This document shows positions 1 to 9,090 of a stretch of 64,000 nt of DNA, in pieces. A program made the translations under genes and the position numbers. The notes under the pieces were generated by a model. That model did not search any database and was not told the origin of the DNA. It saw only the letters and a program-made list of their open reading frames with translations. How positions within the stretch are numbered: position 1 is the stretch's first letter; each line of letters starts with the position of its first letter. Origin of the DNA: Actinomyces sp. AC-20-1 (GTDB lineage Bacteria > Actinomycetota > Actinomycetes > Actinomycetales > Actinomycetaceae); assembly GCF_023369555.1 (NCBI RefSeq), contig NZ_JACJVC010000010.1:23833-87832 (forward strand), written 5' to 3'.

Positions 1-870
1 GACCGCCTGGGATACCGGACCAACGCCCTGGCCAAGACGCTGGTGAAGGGGAGCAGCCCGTTCATCGGGCTCCTGTCCGACTCGATCGCCTCGACACCCT
101 TCGCGGGCCAGATCGTCCGGGGCGCTCAGGACGCCGCGTGGCAGCACGGGCACATCCTGCTGGTCGCCAACACCGAGGGCAACGCCGAGGCCGAGGAGCG
201 CGCCATCTCCATGATGCTCCAGTACAAGGTGCGCGGCATCCTGTTCTCCCGCTGGTACCACCGCGATGTCACGCCTCCGACGTCTCTGCGGGAGACGAGC
301 ACCGTCCTCGTCAACTGCTACGACGACGCCGGTGACCACACCTGCGTCGTGCCCGACGAGGTCGGTGGCGGGCGCCGGGCCGCGCAGACGCTCATCCGCG
401 CGGGGCACCGGCGCATCGCGCTCATCAACACGACATCGCCGTCGCCGGCCCGCACCGGGCGCCTCGAGGGCTACCGCCGGGCCCTGGAGGCGGCGGGCAT
501 CGTCTTCCGCCAGGAGCTCGTCTGGGACGCCCAGCCCGACCAGGAGGGCGGATACGCCTCCGCCGAGCGCCTGCTCGCCACGGGCGCCACGGCGGTGTGC
601 TGCCACAACGACCGCGTCGCGATGGGGCTCTACGACGCACTGCGCGAGCGCGGTCTGTCCGTGCCCACCGACATGTCCGTCGTGGGCTTCGACAACCAGG
701 AGGTCATCGCCGGTCATCTCCACCCTCCCCTGTCCACCGTGGCACTGCCGCACTACAAGCTGGGCGTGGCCGGCGTGCGGATCCTGCTCGGACTCGACGA
801 CGTCCCCGCCGACGGCCGCGTCGAGATCGAGTGCCCCAGCGTTGTGAGGAGCTCCGTGCTCACCCTGTGA
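1..870 (+). CDS. LacI-family transcriptional regulator, 5' truncated by window edge
   Basis: The reading frame is open from base 1. The first residues match the hinge just after a LacI helix-turn-helix (LGYRTNALAKTLVKG), so the DNA-binding head lies outside the window and the GTG at 43 is not the real start. The remainder is a periplasmic-binding-protein-like effector domain with the usual elements: GLLSDSIASTPFAGQIVRG near its start, VVPDEVGGGRRAAQTLI in the middle and a late PTDMSVVGFDNQEV segment. It lies 58 bases upstream of a GH32 fructanase on the same strand, so it probably senses a fructose-containing sugar and controls that gene; this is inferred from position only. Confidence 0.9.
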   Translation, partial: DRLGYRTNALAKTLVKGSSPFIGLLSDSIASTPFAGQIVRGAQDAAWQHGHILLVANTEGNAEAEERAISMMLQYKVRGILFSRWYHRDVTPPTSLRETSTVLVNCYDDAGDHTCVVPDEVGGGRRAAQTLIRAGHRRIALINTTSPSPARTGRLEGYRRALEAAGIVFRQELVWDAQPDQEGGYASAERLLATGATAVCCHNDRVAMGLYDALRERGLSVPTDMSVVGFDNQEVIAGHLHPPLSTVALPHYKLGVAGVRILLGLDDVPADGRVEIECPSVVRSSVLTL

Positions 871-884
871 CCCTCAACCCTCAG

Positions 885-907
885 CCCCGGGGGCACACGC
901 CCCGGGG
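885..907 (+). terminator. GC-rich hairpin between regulator and levanase
   Basis: CCCCGGGGGC (885-894) and GCCCCGGGG (899-907) can pair across an ACAC loop. No T-run follows. It ends about 10 bases before the GH32 ribosome binding site, so it may terminate, attenuate or simply separate the two messages. Confidence 0.45.
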
Positions 908-928
908 TGCGTCTCGAAGGAGAGAACC

Positions 929-2515
929 GTGTCCCTGCCCATGCACAATGACCGTCCCCTCGCCGCCCCCGTGGTGTCACGACGCACGGTGCTCGAGCTC
1001 GCCGGGGTCTGCTCGGTGGCGGCAGCGGGCGCCGGCGCCACCGCCTACGCGGCGCCGGCGTCGCAGCGCGCCGTGTTCCACATGACCCCGCCACGGGGAT
1101 GGCTCTGCGACCCCCAGCGTCCGATCCAGTACCGCGGACGCACATGGCTGTACTACCTCCACTCCGACACCAACTACGGCGACGGCGGCTGGGACGTCGC
1201 GACGACGACGGACCTCGTCCACTTCTGCGACAACTCGGTGGCGATCCCCCTGCAGCCCGGGTTCCCGGTGTGGACAGGGTCGGCCGTCGTCGACGAGCGG
1301 AACACCGCGGGCTTCGGGGCGGGCGCCGTCGTCGTGCTTGCCACCCAGCCGACCGGGGGCGTGCGCCGCAAGCAGGAGCAGTACCTGTACTGGTCCCACG
1401 ACGGCCGCACCTTCACCCGCCACGACGCGCCGGTCATCGTCAACCTCGACGGCGACGCCGCGCAGTCGCCCGAGGAGATCGAGAACGCCGAGTGGTTCCG
1501 CGATCCCAAGGTCGTGTGGGACGAGGACCGGTCCCAGTGGGTCTGCGTCATCGGACGCCGCAAGTACGCCTCGATCTACACCTCGACCGATCTGCGCTCC
1601 TGGCGGTGGAGCTCCAACTTCGACTACCTCGACGGCACCGTCGCCGACCTCGGCGGGATGGAGTGCCCCGACATCTTCCGCATGACCGCCGACGACGGCA
1701 CGCGGCACTGGGTCCTGGCGGCCAGCATGGACGCCTACGGCGCGGGCCTGCCCATGACCTACGCGTACTGGGTCGGCGACTGGGACGGCACCCGCTTCAC
1801 GACGGCGACGCGCAACCCGCAGTGGCTCGACTGGGGGTGGGACTGGTACGCGGCCGTCACCTGGCCCGACCCCGCGGACCCCGAGCGCAGGAGGCTCGCG
1901 CTGGGGTGGATGAACAACTGGAAGTACGCGGCGCGCGACGTGCCGACCGACACGAGCGACGGGTACAACGGGCAGAACTCCGTGGTGCGGTCGCTGACCC
2001 TCGCACGACAGCCCGGAGGCTGGTACACGCTGCTGAGCGCACCTGCCGCGGCCCTCGACGAGGCCGCCTTCGGTGGTGCGGTGCGCATCGCGGACCAGGA
2101 CGTCACCGGCAGGATCGCGCTGCCGCGCACCGGTCGCGCGTACTCGCTCGAGCTCGACATCGACTGGGACGAGGCGACGAATGTCGGGGTGGCGGTCGGC
2201 AGCAACGCCGACGACTCCCGGCACACGAATGTCGGCGTGTTCAACGGGCGGGTGTACGTGGACCGCGGTCCCAGCGACATCCCGGAGTGCTCCTTCCTGC
2301 CCTACCGCCAGGCCGAGGCTCCGATCGACCCGGCGGCCAGGCACGTGCGGCTGAGGATCCTGGTCGACCGTCAGAGCGTGGAGGTCTTCGTCAACGCGGG
2401 CTTCACCGTGCTGTCGCAGCAGGTGTACTTCCGTCAGGGCGATGAGCACGTGCGCCTGTACGCGTACGGGGGCACCGCACGATTCAGCAACATCGTGTGG
2501 AAGGACCCCAGGTGA
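929..2515 (+). CDS. Exported GH32 beta-fructosidase (levanase type)
   Basis: Hydrolyses beta-linked fructose polymers outside the membrane. The 528-residue protein starts at GTG 929 behind an AAGGAGAG ribosome binding site. It opens with a twin-arginine signal (SRRTVLELAG, residues 17-26) and a hydrophobic stretch, with a likely cut after TAYA near residue 41. The GH32 catalytic signatures are present: GWLCDPQRP near residue 57 (D61 is the expected nucleophile; this variant of WMNDPNG is the form I associate with levanase-type members), WFRDPKVVW (the stabilising RDP aspartate) and MECPDIF (the acid/base glutamate). A C-terminal beta-sandwich follows, with GRVYVDRG and VEVFVNAG strands. A LacI-type gene lies directly upstream. 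Levan rather than inulin or sucrose as substrate is inference. Confidence 0.88.
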   Translation: MSLPMHNDRPLAAPVVSRRTVLELAGVCSVAAAGAGATAYAAPASQRAVFHMTPPRGWLCDPQRPIQYRGRTWLYYLHSDTNYGDGGWDVATTTDLVHFCDNSVAIPLQPGFPVWTGSAVVDERNTAGFGAGAVVVLATQPTGGVRRKQEQYLYWSHDGRTFTRHDAPVIVNLDGDAAQSPEEIENAEWFRDPKVVWDEDRSQWVCVIGRRKYASIYTSTDLRSWRWSSNFDYLDGTVADLGGMECPDIFRMTADDGTRHWVLAASMDAYGAGLPMTYAYWVGDWDGTRFTTATRNPQWLDWGWDWYAAVTWPDPADPERRRLALGWMNNWKYAARDVPTDTSDGYNGQNSVVRSLTLARQPGGWYTLLSAPAAALDEAAFGGAVRIADQDVTGRIALPRTGRAYSLELDIDWDEATNVGVAVGSNADDSRHTNVGVFNGRVYVDRGPSDIPECSFLPYRQAEAPIDPAARHVRLRILVDRQSVEVFVNAGFTVLSQQVYFRQGDEHVRLYAYGGTARFSNIVWKDPR

Positions 2516-2554
2516 CGCCCGCGCTCGCGGGCGAGCACCTCGGGTGACACGGGC

Positions 2555-2580
2555 GGGTCCGACAGGTCGGTGTCGGACCC
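2555..2580 (+). terminator. Hairpin after levanase
   Basis: A perfect 9-bp inverted repeat, GGGTCCGAC (2555-2563) and GTCGGACCC (2572-2580), with an 8-base loop, 40 bases after the GH32 stop. There is no U-tract, as is common in very GC-rich actinobacteria. Confidence 0.65.
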
Positions 2581-2621
2581 GCTCGCACGTGTGAGGGGGC
2601 GGACGGGTGCGCCACACCCCT

Positions 2622-2665
2622 ATTGGTAAGGCAAACCTGCATAAGTCGACCTTCTCATTGGTAAG
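2622..2665 (+). promoter_or_regulatory. Iron-box-like site upstream of sufR (putative DtxR/IdeR operator)
   Basis: Bases 2622-2640 read ATTGGTAAGGCAAACCTGC, which matches the DtxR/IdeR iron-box consensus TTAGGTTAGGCTAACCTAA at 13 of 19 positions, including the GG..AGGC..AACCT core. The half-site ATTGGTAAG recurs at 2657-2665. The stretch is locally AT-richer than its surroundings and lies in the 295-base gap between the levanase and sufR. I could not assign -35 and -10 boxes. Control by a metallo-regulator, in addition to SufR itself, is inference. Confidence 0.45.
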
Positions 2666-2810
2666 CGTGCTGGACACCACGTCACTTCCCGGGGCGGATT
2701 CCGCCTGGTGTGAATATCGGCAGGCTCTTCTTGGCTAAAGTGGGATTCGCTAAGGGACGTCCGCAACCGGCCGTCCCGCCACCGCAGCACGACACCAGGG
2801 AGGAGCGGCC

Positions 2811-3548
2811 ATGAGGCAGACCGACGACGAGTCCACCCGGGCCAAGGTCCTCGACCTCATCGTCGAGAAGGGGCCGGTCTCCGCCGCCCAGCTCGCCAAG
2901 GTCCTCTCCCTCACGCCCGCTGCCGTGCGCCGGCACATCACCGCCCTCGAGGAGACCGGCGACATCCAGGTCCGCGCCCCCGCCGCCCTCGGCAAGCGCG
3001 GCCGCGGCCGGCCCGCACGCCACTACGTCGCCACCCCGGGCGCCCACGCCTCCTTCGCCGAGGGCTACTCCGACATCGCCAACCGCGCCCTGTCCTACCT
3101 CGAGCAGGTCGCCGGGGAGAAGGCCGTCGACTCCTTCGCCGCCGTGCGCGGACGCGACCTCGAGCGCCGCTACATGCCCGTCGTCGAGGCCGCGGGCAAG
3201 GACCCCTCCGACCGCGCCAAGGCGCTGGCCGACGCCCTCACCCTCGACGGCTACGCCGCCTCCATCCGCGACGTCGGCGACGGCTCCTTCGCCGTCCAGC
3301 TCTGCCAGGGACACTGCCCCGTGCGAGAGGTCGCCGGCCAGTTCACCGCCCTGTGCGACGCCGAGACCCAGGCCTTCGCCCGCCTGCTCGGCGTGCCCGT
3401 CCAGCGCCTGGCCACCCTCGCCGGCGGCGCGCACGTGTGCACCACCCACGTCCCCATCGCCATGCCCGCACTGCGCAAGCGCGCCGTGAGGGCAGCCGCA
3501 TCTGACACGCGGGGCCACCGGCCCCAGCGAACGGAAGGAACCCGATGA
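2811..3548 (+). CDS. sufR: SufR, iron-sulfur-sensing repressor of the suf operon
   Basis: A DNA-binding repressor expected to sense cellular iron-sulfur status and control the genes that follow. The 245-residue protein has an N-terminal winged helix-turn-helix (residues about 9-55; [19 protein letters not shown]) and a basic [12 protein letters not shown] linker. The C-terminal half carries cysteines at 165, 169, 182 and 210 (CQGHC, ALCDAE and HVCTTH contexts), the ligand-type pattern of SufR proteins. ATG 2811 follows a GGGAGGAG ribosome binding site. The stop overlaps the sufB start (ATGA), so translation is coupled. Being first in the operon matches actinobacterial suf clusters, including the Rv1460-Rv1466 order of M. 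tuberculosis. Confidence 0.92.
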   Translation: MRQTDDESTRAKVLDLIVEKGPVSAAQLAKVLSLTPAAVRRHITALEETGDIQVRAPAALGKRGRGRPARHYVATPGAHASFAEGYSDIANRALSYLEQVAGEKAVDSFAAVRGRDLERRYMPVVEAAGKDPSDRAKALADALTLDGYAASIRDVGDGSFAVQLCQGHCPVREVAGQFTALCDAETQAFARLLGVPVQRLATLAGGAHVCTTHVPIAMPALRKRAVRAAASDTRGHRPQRTEGTR

Positions 3549-4984
3549 CCGCACCCACGACCGACAAGCCGCGTCCCACTGACGACGAGATCATCGACTC
3601 GATCTCGACGCAGTACGACTTCGGCTGGCACGACTCCGACGAGGCCGGCGCCAACGCCAGGCGCGGGCTCGACGAGCAGGTTGTGAGGGAGATCTCCGCC
3701 ATCAAGGGTGAGCCCGAGTGGATGCTCGCCAAGCGCCTCAAGGCCTACGAGATCTTCGAGCGCAAGCCCATGCCCACCTGGGGCGTGGACCTGTCCGACC
3801 TCGACATGGACTCGGTCAAGTACTACGTGCGCGCCACGGACCGCCCCGCCACCTCCTGGGACGACCTGCCCGAGGACATCAAGAACACCTACGACCGCAT
3901 CGGCATCCCCGAGGCCGAGCGCGAGCGCCTGGTCGCAGGCGTCGCCGCCCAGTACGAGTCCGAGGTCGTCTACCACCAGATCCGCGAGGACCTGGAGAAG
4001 CAGGGCGTCATCTTCGTCGACACCGACACCGCGGTGAAGGAGTACCCCGAGCTCGTCCAGGAGTACTTCGGCACCGTCATCCCCGCCGGCGACAACAAGT
4101 TCGCCGCCCTCAACACGGCCGTGTGGTCCGGCGGCTCCTTCATCTACGTCCCCAAGGGCGTCCACGTCGAGATCCCGCTGCAGGCCTACTTCCGCATCAA
4201 CACGGAGAACATGGGCCAGTTCGAGCGCACCCTCATCATCGCCGACGAGGACTCCTACGTGCACTACGTCGAGGGCTGCACCGCGCCGATCTACTCCACG
4301 GACTCCCTGCACTCGGCCATCGTCGAGATCATCGTCAAGAAGAACGCCCGCGTGCGCTACACGACGATCCAGAACTGGTCCACCAACGTGTGGAACCTCG
4401 TCACCCAGCGCGCCACCTGCGCCGAGGGCGCCACCATGGAGTGGATCGACGGCAACATGGGCTCCAAGCGCAACATGAAGTACCCGGCCGTCTACCTCAT
4501 GGGACCCCACTCGCGCGGCGAGGCCCTGTCCATCGCCTTCGCCGGCGCCGGCCAGCACCAGGACACCGGAGCCAAGATGGTCCACATGGCCCCCCACACC
4601 TCGAGCCACATCGTCTCGAAGTCCGTGGCCCGCCACGGAGGGCGCTCCGGCTACCGCGGCCTCGTCCAGGTGATGAGGAACGCCCGCCACTCCAAGTCCA
4701 ACGTCCTGTGCGACGCCCTGCTCGTGGACGAGATCTCCCGCTCCGACACCTACCCCTACGTCGACGTGCGCACCGACGACGTCGAGATGGGCCACGAGGC
4801 CACCGTGTCGAAGGTGAGCGCGGACCAGCTTTTCTACCTCATGCAGCGCGGGCTGACCGAGACCGAGGCCATGGCCACCATCGTGCGCGGCTTCGTCGAG
4901 CCGATCGCCCGGGAGCTGCCCATGGAGTACGCCCTCGAGCTCAACCGGCTCATCGAGCTCCAGATGGAGAACTCGGTCGGCTGA
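3545..4984 (+). CDS. sufB: SufB, Fe-S cluster scaffold subunit
   Basis: Core scaffold of the SufBCD complex, on which iron-sulfur clusters are built in the cytoplasm before transfer to target enzymes. The 479-residue length is normal. The right-handed beta-helix core is recognisable, with [20 protein letters not shown] near residue 178, [14 protein letters not shown] near residue 239 and the C-terminal [13 protein letters not shown], whose cysteine corresponds to the SufB-SufD interface residue. The final helical part ([19 protein letters not shown]) closes the family fold. The start overlaps the sufR stop by four bases, and sufD follows 67 bases downstream. Confidence 0.97.
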   Translation: MTAPTTDKPRPTDDEIIDSISTQYDFGWHDSDEAGANARRGLDEQVVREISAIKGEPEWMLAKRLKAYEIFERKPMPTWGVDLSDLDMDSVKYYVRATDRPATSWDDLPEDIKNTYDRIGIPEAERERLVAGVAAQYESEVVYHQIREDLEKQGVIFVDTDTAVKEYPELVQEYFGTVIPAGDNKFAALNTAVWSGGSFIYVPKGVHVEIPLQAYFRINTENMGQFERTLIIADEDSYVHYVEGCTAPIYSTDSLHSAIVEIIVKKNARVRYTTIQNWSTNVWNLVTQRATCAEGATMEWIDGNMGSKRNMKYPAVYLMGPHSRGEALSIAFAGAGQHQDTGAKMVHMAPHTSSHIVSKSVARHGGRSGYRGLVQVMRNARHSKSNVLCDALLVDEISRSDTYPYVDVRTDDVEMGHEATVSKVSADQLFYLMQRGLTETEAMATIVRGFVEPIARELPMEYALELNRLIELQMENSVG

Positions 4985-5051
4985 CGCCACCGGCCCTCCC
5001 ACAGTCTCACCCCACCGACCTGCCAGCCACCCTGGCCAAGGAGCACACTCC

Positions 5052-6290
5052 ATGCCACTGTCCACCGACCACTCCCGGGCGGCCCTCGACGGAGCCCACT
5101 CCCACGGCGCCCCGCAGGCCCGCTACGTCTCCTCCCGGGCTGAGCGCCCCACCTCCTTCGACCCGGCCGAGATCCCGGTCCCGCGCGGGCGCGAGGAGGA
5201 GTGGCGCTTCACCCCCATGCGGCGCTTCAGGCCCCTGTTCGACCTCGAGGCCGTCACCGCCGGCACCACCACCGGCTCCGTGAGCGTCGACGTCGATGCC
5301 CCCGTCGGCGTCACCGTCGAGCAGGTCGCCCGCGACGACGCCCGGCTGGGCACCGTCGGGGCCCCCTCCGACCGCGCCGGCGTCGTCGCCTGGGCCGCCT
5401 TCCAGACGGCGACCTGCGTCAGCCTCGACGAGGGTGCCGAGCTCGAGCGCGCCGTGCGCGTGACCACCACCGGCCACGAGGAGCCCGGTGACGAGGGCCT
5501 GGCCCGCCCCGCCGCCTCCCACCTGCTCGTCAGCGCCCGCAAGGGCTCGCGCGGCACCGTCGTGCTGTCCCACACCGGCACCGCCGCCCTGACCCAGACC
5601 GTCGAGGTCGTCGTCGAGCCCACGGCCGAGCTCACCCTCGTGACCGTGCAGGACTGGCAGGACGACGCCGTCCACGCCTCCAACCACCGCGTGCGCGTCC
5701 ACGGCGGCGGCAGCCTCAAGCACGTCGTCGTCTCCCTGGGCGGCGACGTGCGCATCAGCTCTGACCTCGGCTTCTCCGGCGAGGGCGGGCGCATCGAGGC
5801 CTTCGGCGTCTACTTCACCGACGCCGGCCAGCACCAGGAGCACCGCCCCTACGTCGCCCACACCGAGCCCCACTGCTACTCGCGCGTGACCTACAAGGGC
5901 GCCCTCCAGGGGGACAACGCCCACGCCGTGTGGGTCGGCGACTGCCTCATCGGCGCCGCCGCCCGGGGGACGGACACCTACGAGCTCAACCGCAACCTCG
6001 TCCTCACCGAGGGCGCGAAGGCCGACTCCATCCCCAACCTCGAGATCGAGAACGGCCAGATCGAGGGGGCCGGCCACGCCAGCGCCACCGGCCGCTTCGA
6101 CGACGAGCAGCTGTTCTACCTGTGCGCCCGCGGCATCCCCGAGGTCGAGGCCCGCCGCCTCGTCGTCCTGGGCTTCTTCAACGAGATCGTCACCGAGATC
6201 GGCGTGCCCGAGGTCGAGGAGACCCTCATGGCCGCCATCGAGAAGGAGCTCGAGCTCTCCGGCCTCATCGAGGCCCGTGAGCAGGCCTGA
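5052..6290 (+). CDS. sufD: SufD, Fe-S cluster assembly subunit
   Basis: Partner of SufB in the SufB-SufC2-SufD scaffold, linked to iron entry. This 412-residue protein shares the SufB-like beta-helix (VRVHGGGSLKHVVVSLGG, TEPHCYSRVTYKGALQGD) and the conserved C-terminal segment GRFDDEQLFYLCARGIPEVE, which parallels the SufB ending. ATG 5052 is preceded by AAGGAGCA. It lies between sufB and sufC in the canonical B-D-C order of actinobacteria, whereas E. coli uses B-C-D. Confidence 0.95.
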   Translation: MPLSTDHSRAALDGAHSHGAPQARYVSSRAERPTSFDPAEIPVPRGREEEWRFTPMRRFRPLFDLEAVTAGTTTGSVSVDVDAPVGVTVEQVARDDARLGTVGAPSDRAGVVAWAAFQTATCVSLDEGAELERAVRVTTTGHEEPGDEGLARPAASHLLVSARKGSRGTVVLSHTGTAALTQTVEVVVEPTAELTLVTVQDWQDDAVHASNHRVRVHGGGSLKHVVVSLGGDVRISSDLGFSGEGGRIEAFGVYFTDAGQHQEHRPYVAHTEPHCYSRVTYKGALQGDNAHAVWVGDCLIGAAARGTDTYELNRNLVLTEGAKADSIPNLEIENGQIEGAGHASATGRFDDEQLFYLCARGIPEVEARRLVVLGFFNEIVTEIGVPEVEETLMAAIEKELELSGLIEAREQA

Positions 6291-6332
6291 GCCCGCCCCA
6301 CCAGACGTCACCCTTAGCACCGAAAGCGAACA

Positions 6333-7082
6333 ATGAGCACCCTCGAGATCAAGAACCTCCACGTCCAGGTCGCCACCAACGACGGCCCCAAGCCGATCCT
6401 CAAGGGCGTGGACCTCACCGTCGACTCCCGTGAGGTCCACGCCATCATGGGCCCCAACGGCTCCGGCAAGTCCACCCTGGCCTACTCCATCGCCGGCCAC
6501 CCCGACTACGAGGTCACCGACGGCCAGGTCCTGCTCGACGGCGTCGACCTGCTCGAGATGAGCGTCGACGAGCGCGCCCGCGCCGGCCTCTTCCTCGCCA
6601 TGCAGTACCCCGTCGAGGTCCCGGGCGTCACCGTCTCCAGCTTCCTGCGCACCGCCAAGACGGCCATCGACGGCCAGGCCCCCAAGGTCCGCTCCTGGGT
6701 CGGCGAGGTCAAGGGCGCCATGGAGCGCCTGCGCATGGACGAGTCCTTCTCCCAGCGCGACGTCAACGCCGGCTTCTCCGGCGGTGAGAAGAAGCGCTTC
6801 GAGATCCTCCAGATGGAGCTGCTGGCACCCCGCTTCGCCGTGCTGGACGAGACCGACTCGGGTCTCGACGTCGACGCCCTGCGCATCGTCGCCGAGGGTG
6901 TCAACCGCCTGCACGAGGCCTCCGACGCCGGCTTCCTCCTCATCACCCACTACACGCGCATCCTGCGCTACATCAAGCCCAGCCACGTGCACGTCTTCGT
7001 TGACGGCCGTGTCGCCGAGCAGGGCGGCCCCGAGCTCGCCGACCGCCTGGAGGAGGAGGGCTACGACCGCTTCCTCAAGTGA
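6333..7082 (+). CDS. sufC: SufC, ABC-type ATPase of the SUF scaffold
   Basis: A cytosolic ABC ATPase that drives conformational change of SufB-SufD; despite its family it is not a transporter subunit. In the 249-residue protein the Walker A motif GPNGSGKST is at residues 40-48, the signature SGGEKKR at 149-155, and the Walker B/D-loop FAVLDETDSGLD at 168-179. The DETDSGLD ending is typical of SufC. The region before ATG 6333 has only a weak ribosome binding site (GAAAG), so translation may depend on coupling within the operon; the gap from sufD is 42 bases. Confidence 0.97.
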   Translation: MSTLEIKNLHVQVATNDGPKPILKGVDLTVDSREVHAIMGPNGSGKSTLAYSIAGHPDYEVTDGQVLLDGVDLLEMSVDERARAGLFLAMQYPVEVPGVTVSSFLRTAKTAIDGQAPKVRSWVGEVKGAMERLRMDESFSQRDVNAGFSGGEKKRFEILQMELLAPRFAVLDETDSGLDVDALRIVAEGVNRLHEASDAGFLLITHYTRILRYIKPSHVHVFVDGRVAEQGGPELADRLEEEGYDRFLK

Positions 7083-7212
7083 GGCCCGGGCCGGCAGACG
7101 ACCGTCCTCCCGGCCCGGTCCCACCCGAGCCAGCCCGCCAGGCCCTCCCCGTGCGGGGCCGCCACCGGCCCCGCACACCCTCGGCCCCACCACCAGTGAA
7201 GGCACCACGCCC

Positions 7213-8553
7213 ATGAGCCAGCAGAGCGCAGCCCAGCCCCTCACCGAGGACGAGGTCGCCGCCGTGCGCGCCGACTTCCCCTACCTCGACCGCCCCGCGC
7301 GCGGTGGGCTCGAGCTCGCCTACCTCGACTGGGGCGCCACCAGCCAGAAGCCGGCCTGCGTCATCGAGCGCGAGGCCGAGTTCTACCGGATGAGCAACGG
7401 GGCCGCGGGCCGCTCCACCTACCAGATCGCCGACGAGGCGACGGCCGCCTGGGACGACGCCCACGAGGACGTCGCCGCCCTCGTGGGAGCGCGTGCGAGC
7501 CAGGTCGTCTTCACCAAGAACGCCACCGAGGCCGTCAACCTCGTGGCACTGGCCATCGGCCACGCCAGCGCGGGGCGCCCCGCCGCCCGCGGAGGCGCCG
7601 GCGCCGGTGACGGGGACCCCTCGCGCCGCCTGGTCCTGGCCGAGGGCGACGAGGTGCTCGTCTCCCGCGCTGAGCACCACGCCAACCTCGTGCCCTGGCA
7701 GGAGCTGTGCGCGCGCACCGGCGCGCGCCTGCGCTGGCTCGACCTCACCGAGGACGGCCGCGTCGACGCCGGCGCCGAGGCGGTGGCCCGCGTGGTCACC
7801 GAGCGCACCCGCGTCATCGCCCTCACCCACGCCTCCAACGTCACCGGCGCGCTCACCCCGCTGGGGGCCGTCCTCGCGGCCGCGCGCGCCGTCGGCGCCC
7901 TCGTCCTGCTCGACACCTGCCAGTCCGGCGCGCACGTCCCCCTCGACTTCGCCGCGCTGGCCGCTGCCGGGGTCGACGCCATGGTCCTGTCCAGCCACAA
8001 GATGCTGGGCCCCACCGGCATCGGCGCCCTCGTGGCCACTGAGGAGCTGATCGAGGCCATGCCCCCGGTCCTCACCGGAGGCTCCATGATCGAGGTCGTC
8101 ACCATGGAGTCCTCCACCTACATGCCCGGCCCCGCCCGCTTCGAGGCCGGCTCCCAGCCCCTGGCCCAGGCCGCCGGCTGGGCCACCGCCGCCGGCTACC
8201 TCGCCTCGCTGGGGCTGGACCGCCTGCACGCGGGGGAGAGGGTGCTCACGCAGCGGGCCCTGGACGGGCTCTCCATCGTGGAGGGGGTGCGGGTCCTGGG
8301 CCCCACGGCCACCACCGACCGGCTGGGCGTCATTGCCTTCAGCGTCGAGGGCGTCCACCCGCACGACGTCGGGCAGGTGCTCGACGCCGCCGGCGTGGCC
8401 GTGCGCACCGGGCACCACTGCGCCCAGCCGATCCACGCCGCCTTCGGGGTCCACTCCTCCTCGCGCGTATCCTTCGGCCCGACGACGACCCCCCAGGAGG
8501 TTGACCGCTTCCTGCGGGCCGTCGACTCCGTCCGCCCCTACTTCGGAAGGTGA
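7213..8553 (+). CDS. sufS: SufS, PLP-dependent cysteine desulfurase
   Basis: Removes sulfur from L-cysteine and passes it as persulfide to SufU for cluster building. I chose ATG 7213 (GTGAAGG about 10 bases upstream), giving 446 residues; the frame is open far upstream but that part overlaps sufC and has no family similarity. The PLP-binding lysine is K263 in VLSSHKMLGP, and the catalytic cysteine is C403 in RTGHHCAQP. The stretch EHHANLVPWQE is the usual class V aminotransferase signature. Residues about 118-139 form a Gly/Ala-rich insertion (ASAGRPAARGGAGAGDGD) that looks longer than in other SufS proteins I recall. The stop lies three bases before the sufU start. Confidence 0.95.
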   Translation: MSQQSAAQPLTEDEVAAVRADFPYLDRPARGGLELAYLDWGATSQKPACVIEREAEFYRMSNGAAGRSTYQIADEATAAWDDAHEDVAALVGARASQVVFTKNATEAVNLVALAIGHASAGRPAARGGAGAGDGDPSRRLVLAEGDEVLVSRAEHHANLVPWQELCARTGARLRWLDLTEDGRVDAGAEAVARVVTERTRVIALTHASNVTGALTPLGAVLAAARAVGALVLLDTCQSGAHVPLDFAALAAAGVDAMVLSSHKMLGPTGIGALVATEELIEAMPPVLTGGSMIEVVTMESSTYMPGPARFEAGSQPLAQAAGWATAAGYLASLGLDRLHAGERVLTQRALDGLSIVEGVRVLGPTATTDRLGVIAFSVEGVHPHDVGQVLDAAGVAVRTGHHCAQPIHAAFGVHSSSRVSFGPTTTPQEVDRFLRAVDSVRPYFGR

Positions 8554-8555
8554 GC

Positions 8556-9023
8556 ATGAACGACCTCGACCAGCTCTACCAGCAGGTCATCCTCGACCAC
8601 TCGCGCGAGCGCCACGGCGCCGGAGCGCTCACCGACCCGCACGCCCAGTCCCACCAGGTCAACCCGACCTGCGGGGACGAGGTCACCCTCGGTGTGCGGG
8701 TCGTGGACGGGCGCGTCGAGGCCGTCGGCTGGGAGGGCGAGGGCTGCTCCATCTCCCAGGCCTCGATCTCCATCATGCACGACCTCGTCGACGGCGCCGA
8801 CCTGGCCACGGTCGCACGCCTGGAGCGGGAGTTCGACGCGCTCATGCACTCGCGCGGCAAGGGCGTGGACGAGGCGGTCCTGGACGACCTGGAGGACGCC
8901 GCCGCCTTCGAGGGCACCTCGAAGTACCCCAACCGCGTCAAGTGCGCCCTGCTGGGCTGGATGGCCCTCAAGGACGCGCTCGCGCAGGCCGGCGCCGCCC
9001 TGCCGGAGCCCGACGGCCTGTGA
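8556..9023 (+). CDS. sufU: SufU, zinc-dependent sulfurtransferase for SufS
   Basis: Accepts the persulfide from SufS through a zinc-bound cysteine. The 155-residue protein has the SufU/IscU-like ligand set: C39 and D41 in NPTCGDEV, C64 in GEGCSISQAS and C130 in NRVKCALLGW. The 18-20 residue insertion between the second and third ligand that separates SufU from IscU is present (RLEREFDALMHS and following). I prefer ATG 8556 over GTG 8550 because GGAAGG at 8545-8550 is then correctly spaced. It is translationally adjacent to sufS. Confidence 0.93.
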   Translation: MNDLDQLYQQVILDHSRERHGAGALTDPHAQSHQVNPTCGDEVTLGVRVVDGRVEAVGWEGEGCSISQASISIMHDLVDGADLATVARLEREFDALMHSRGKGVDEAVLDDLEDAAAFEGTSKYPNRVKCALLGWMALKDALAQAGAALPEPDGL

Positions 9024-9090
9024 GCGACCCTGACCCTGGGCGGCCGGCCTGCGCCATACTGTGCACAGACCACCACCGTGAGGAGAACCC

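Noticed and set aside
3251..5065. Very long antisense open frames opposite sufB, sufD, glnE, aceE and dnaG
   Set aside because: They are Gly/Ala/Arg/Asp-rich shadows caused by GC-rich codons; the opposite strand carries complete, motif-bearing genes.
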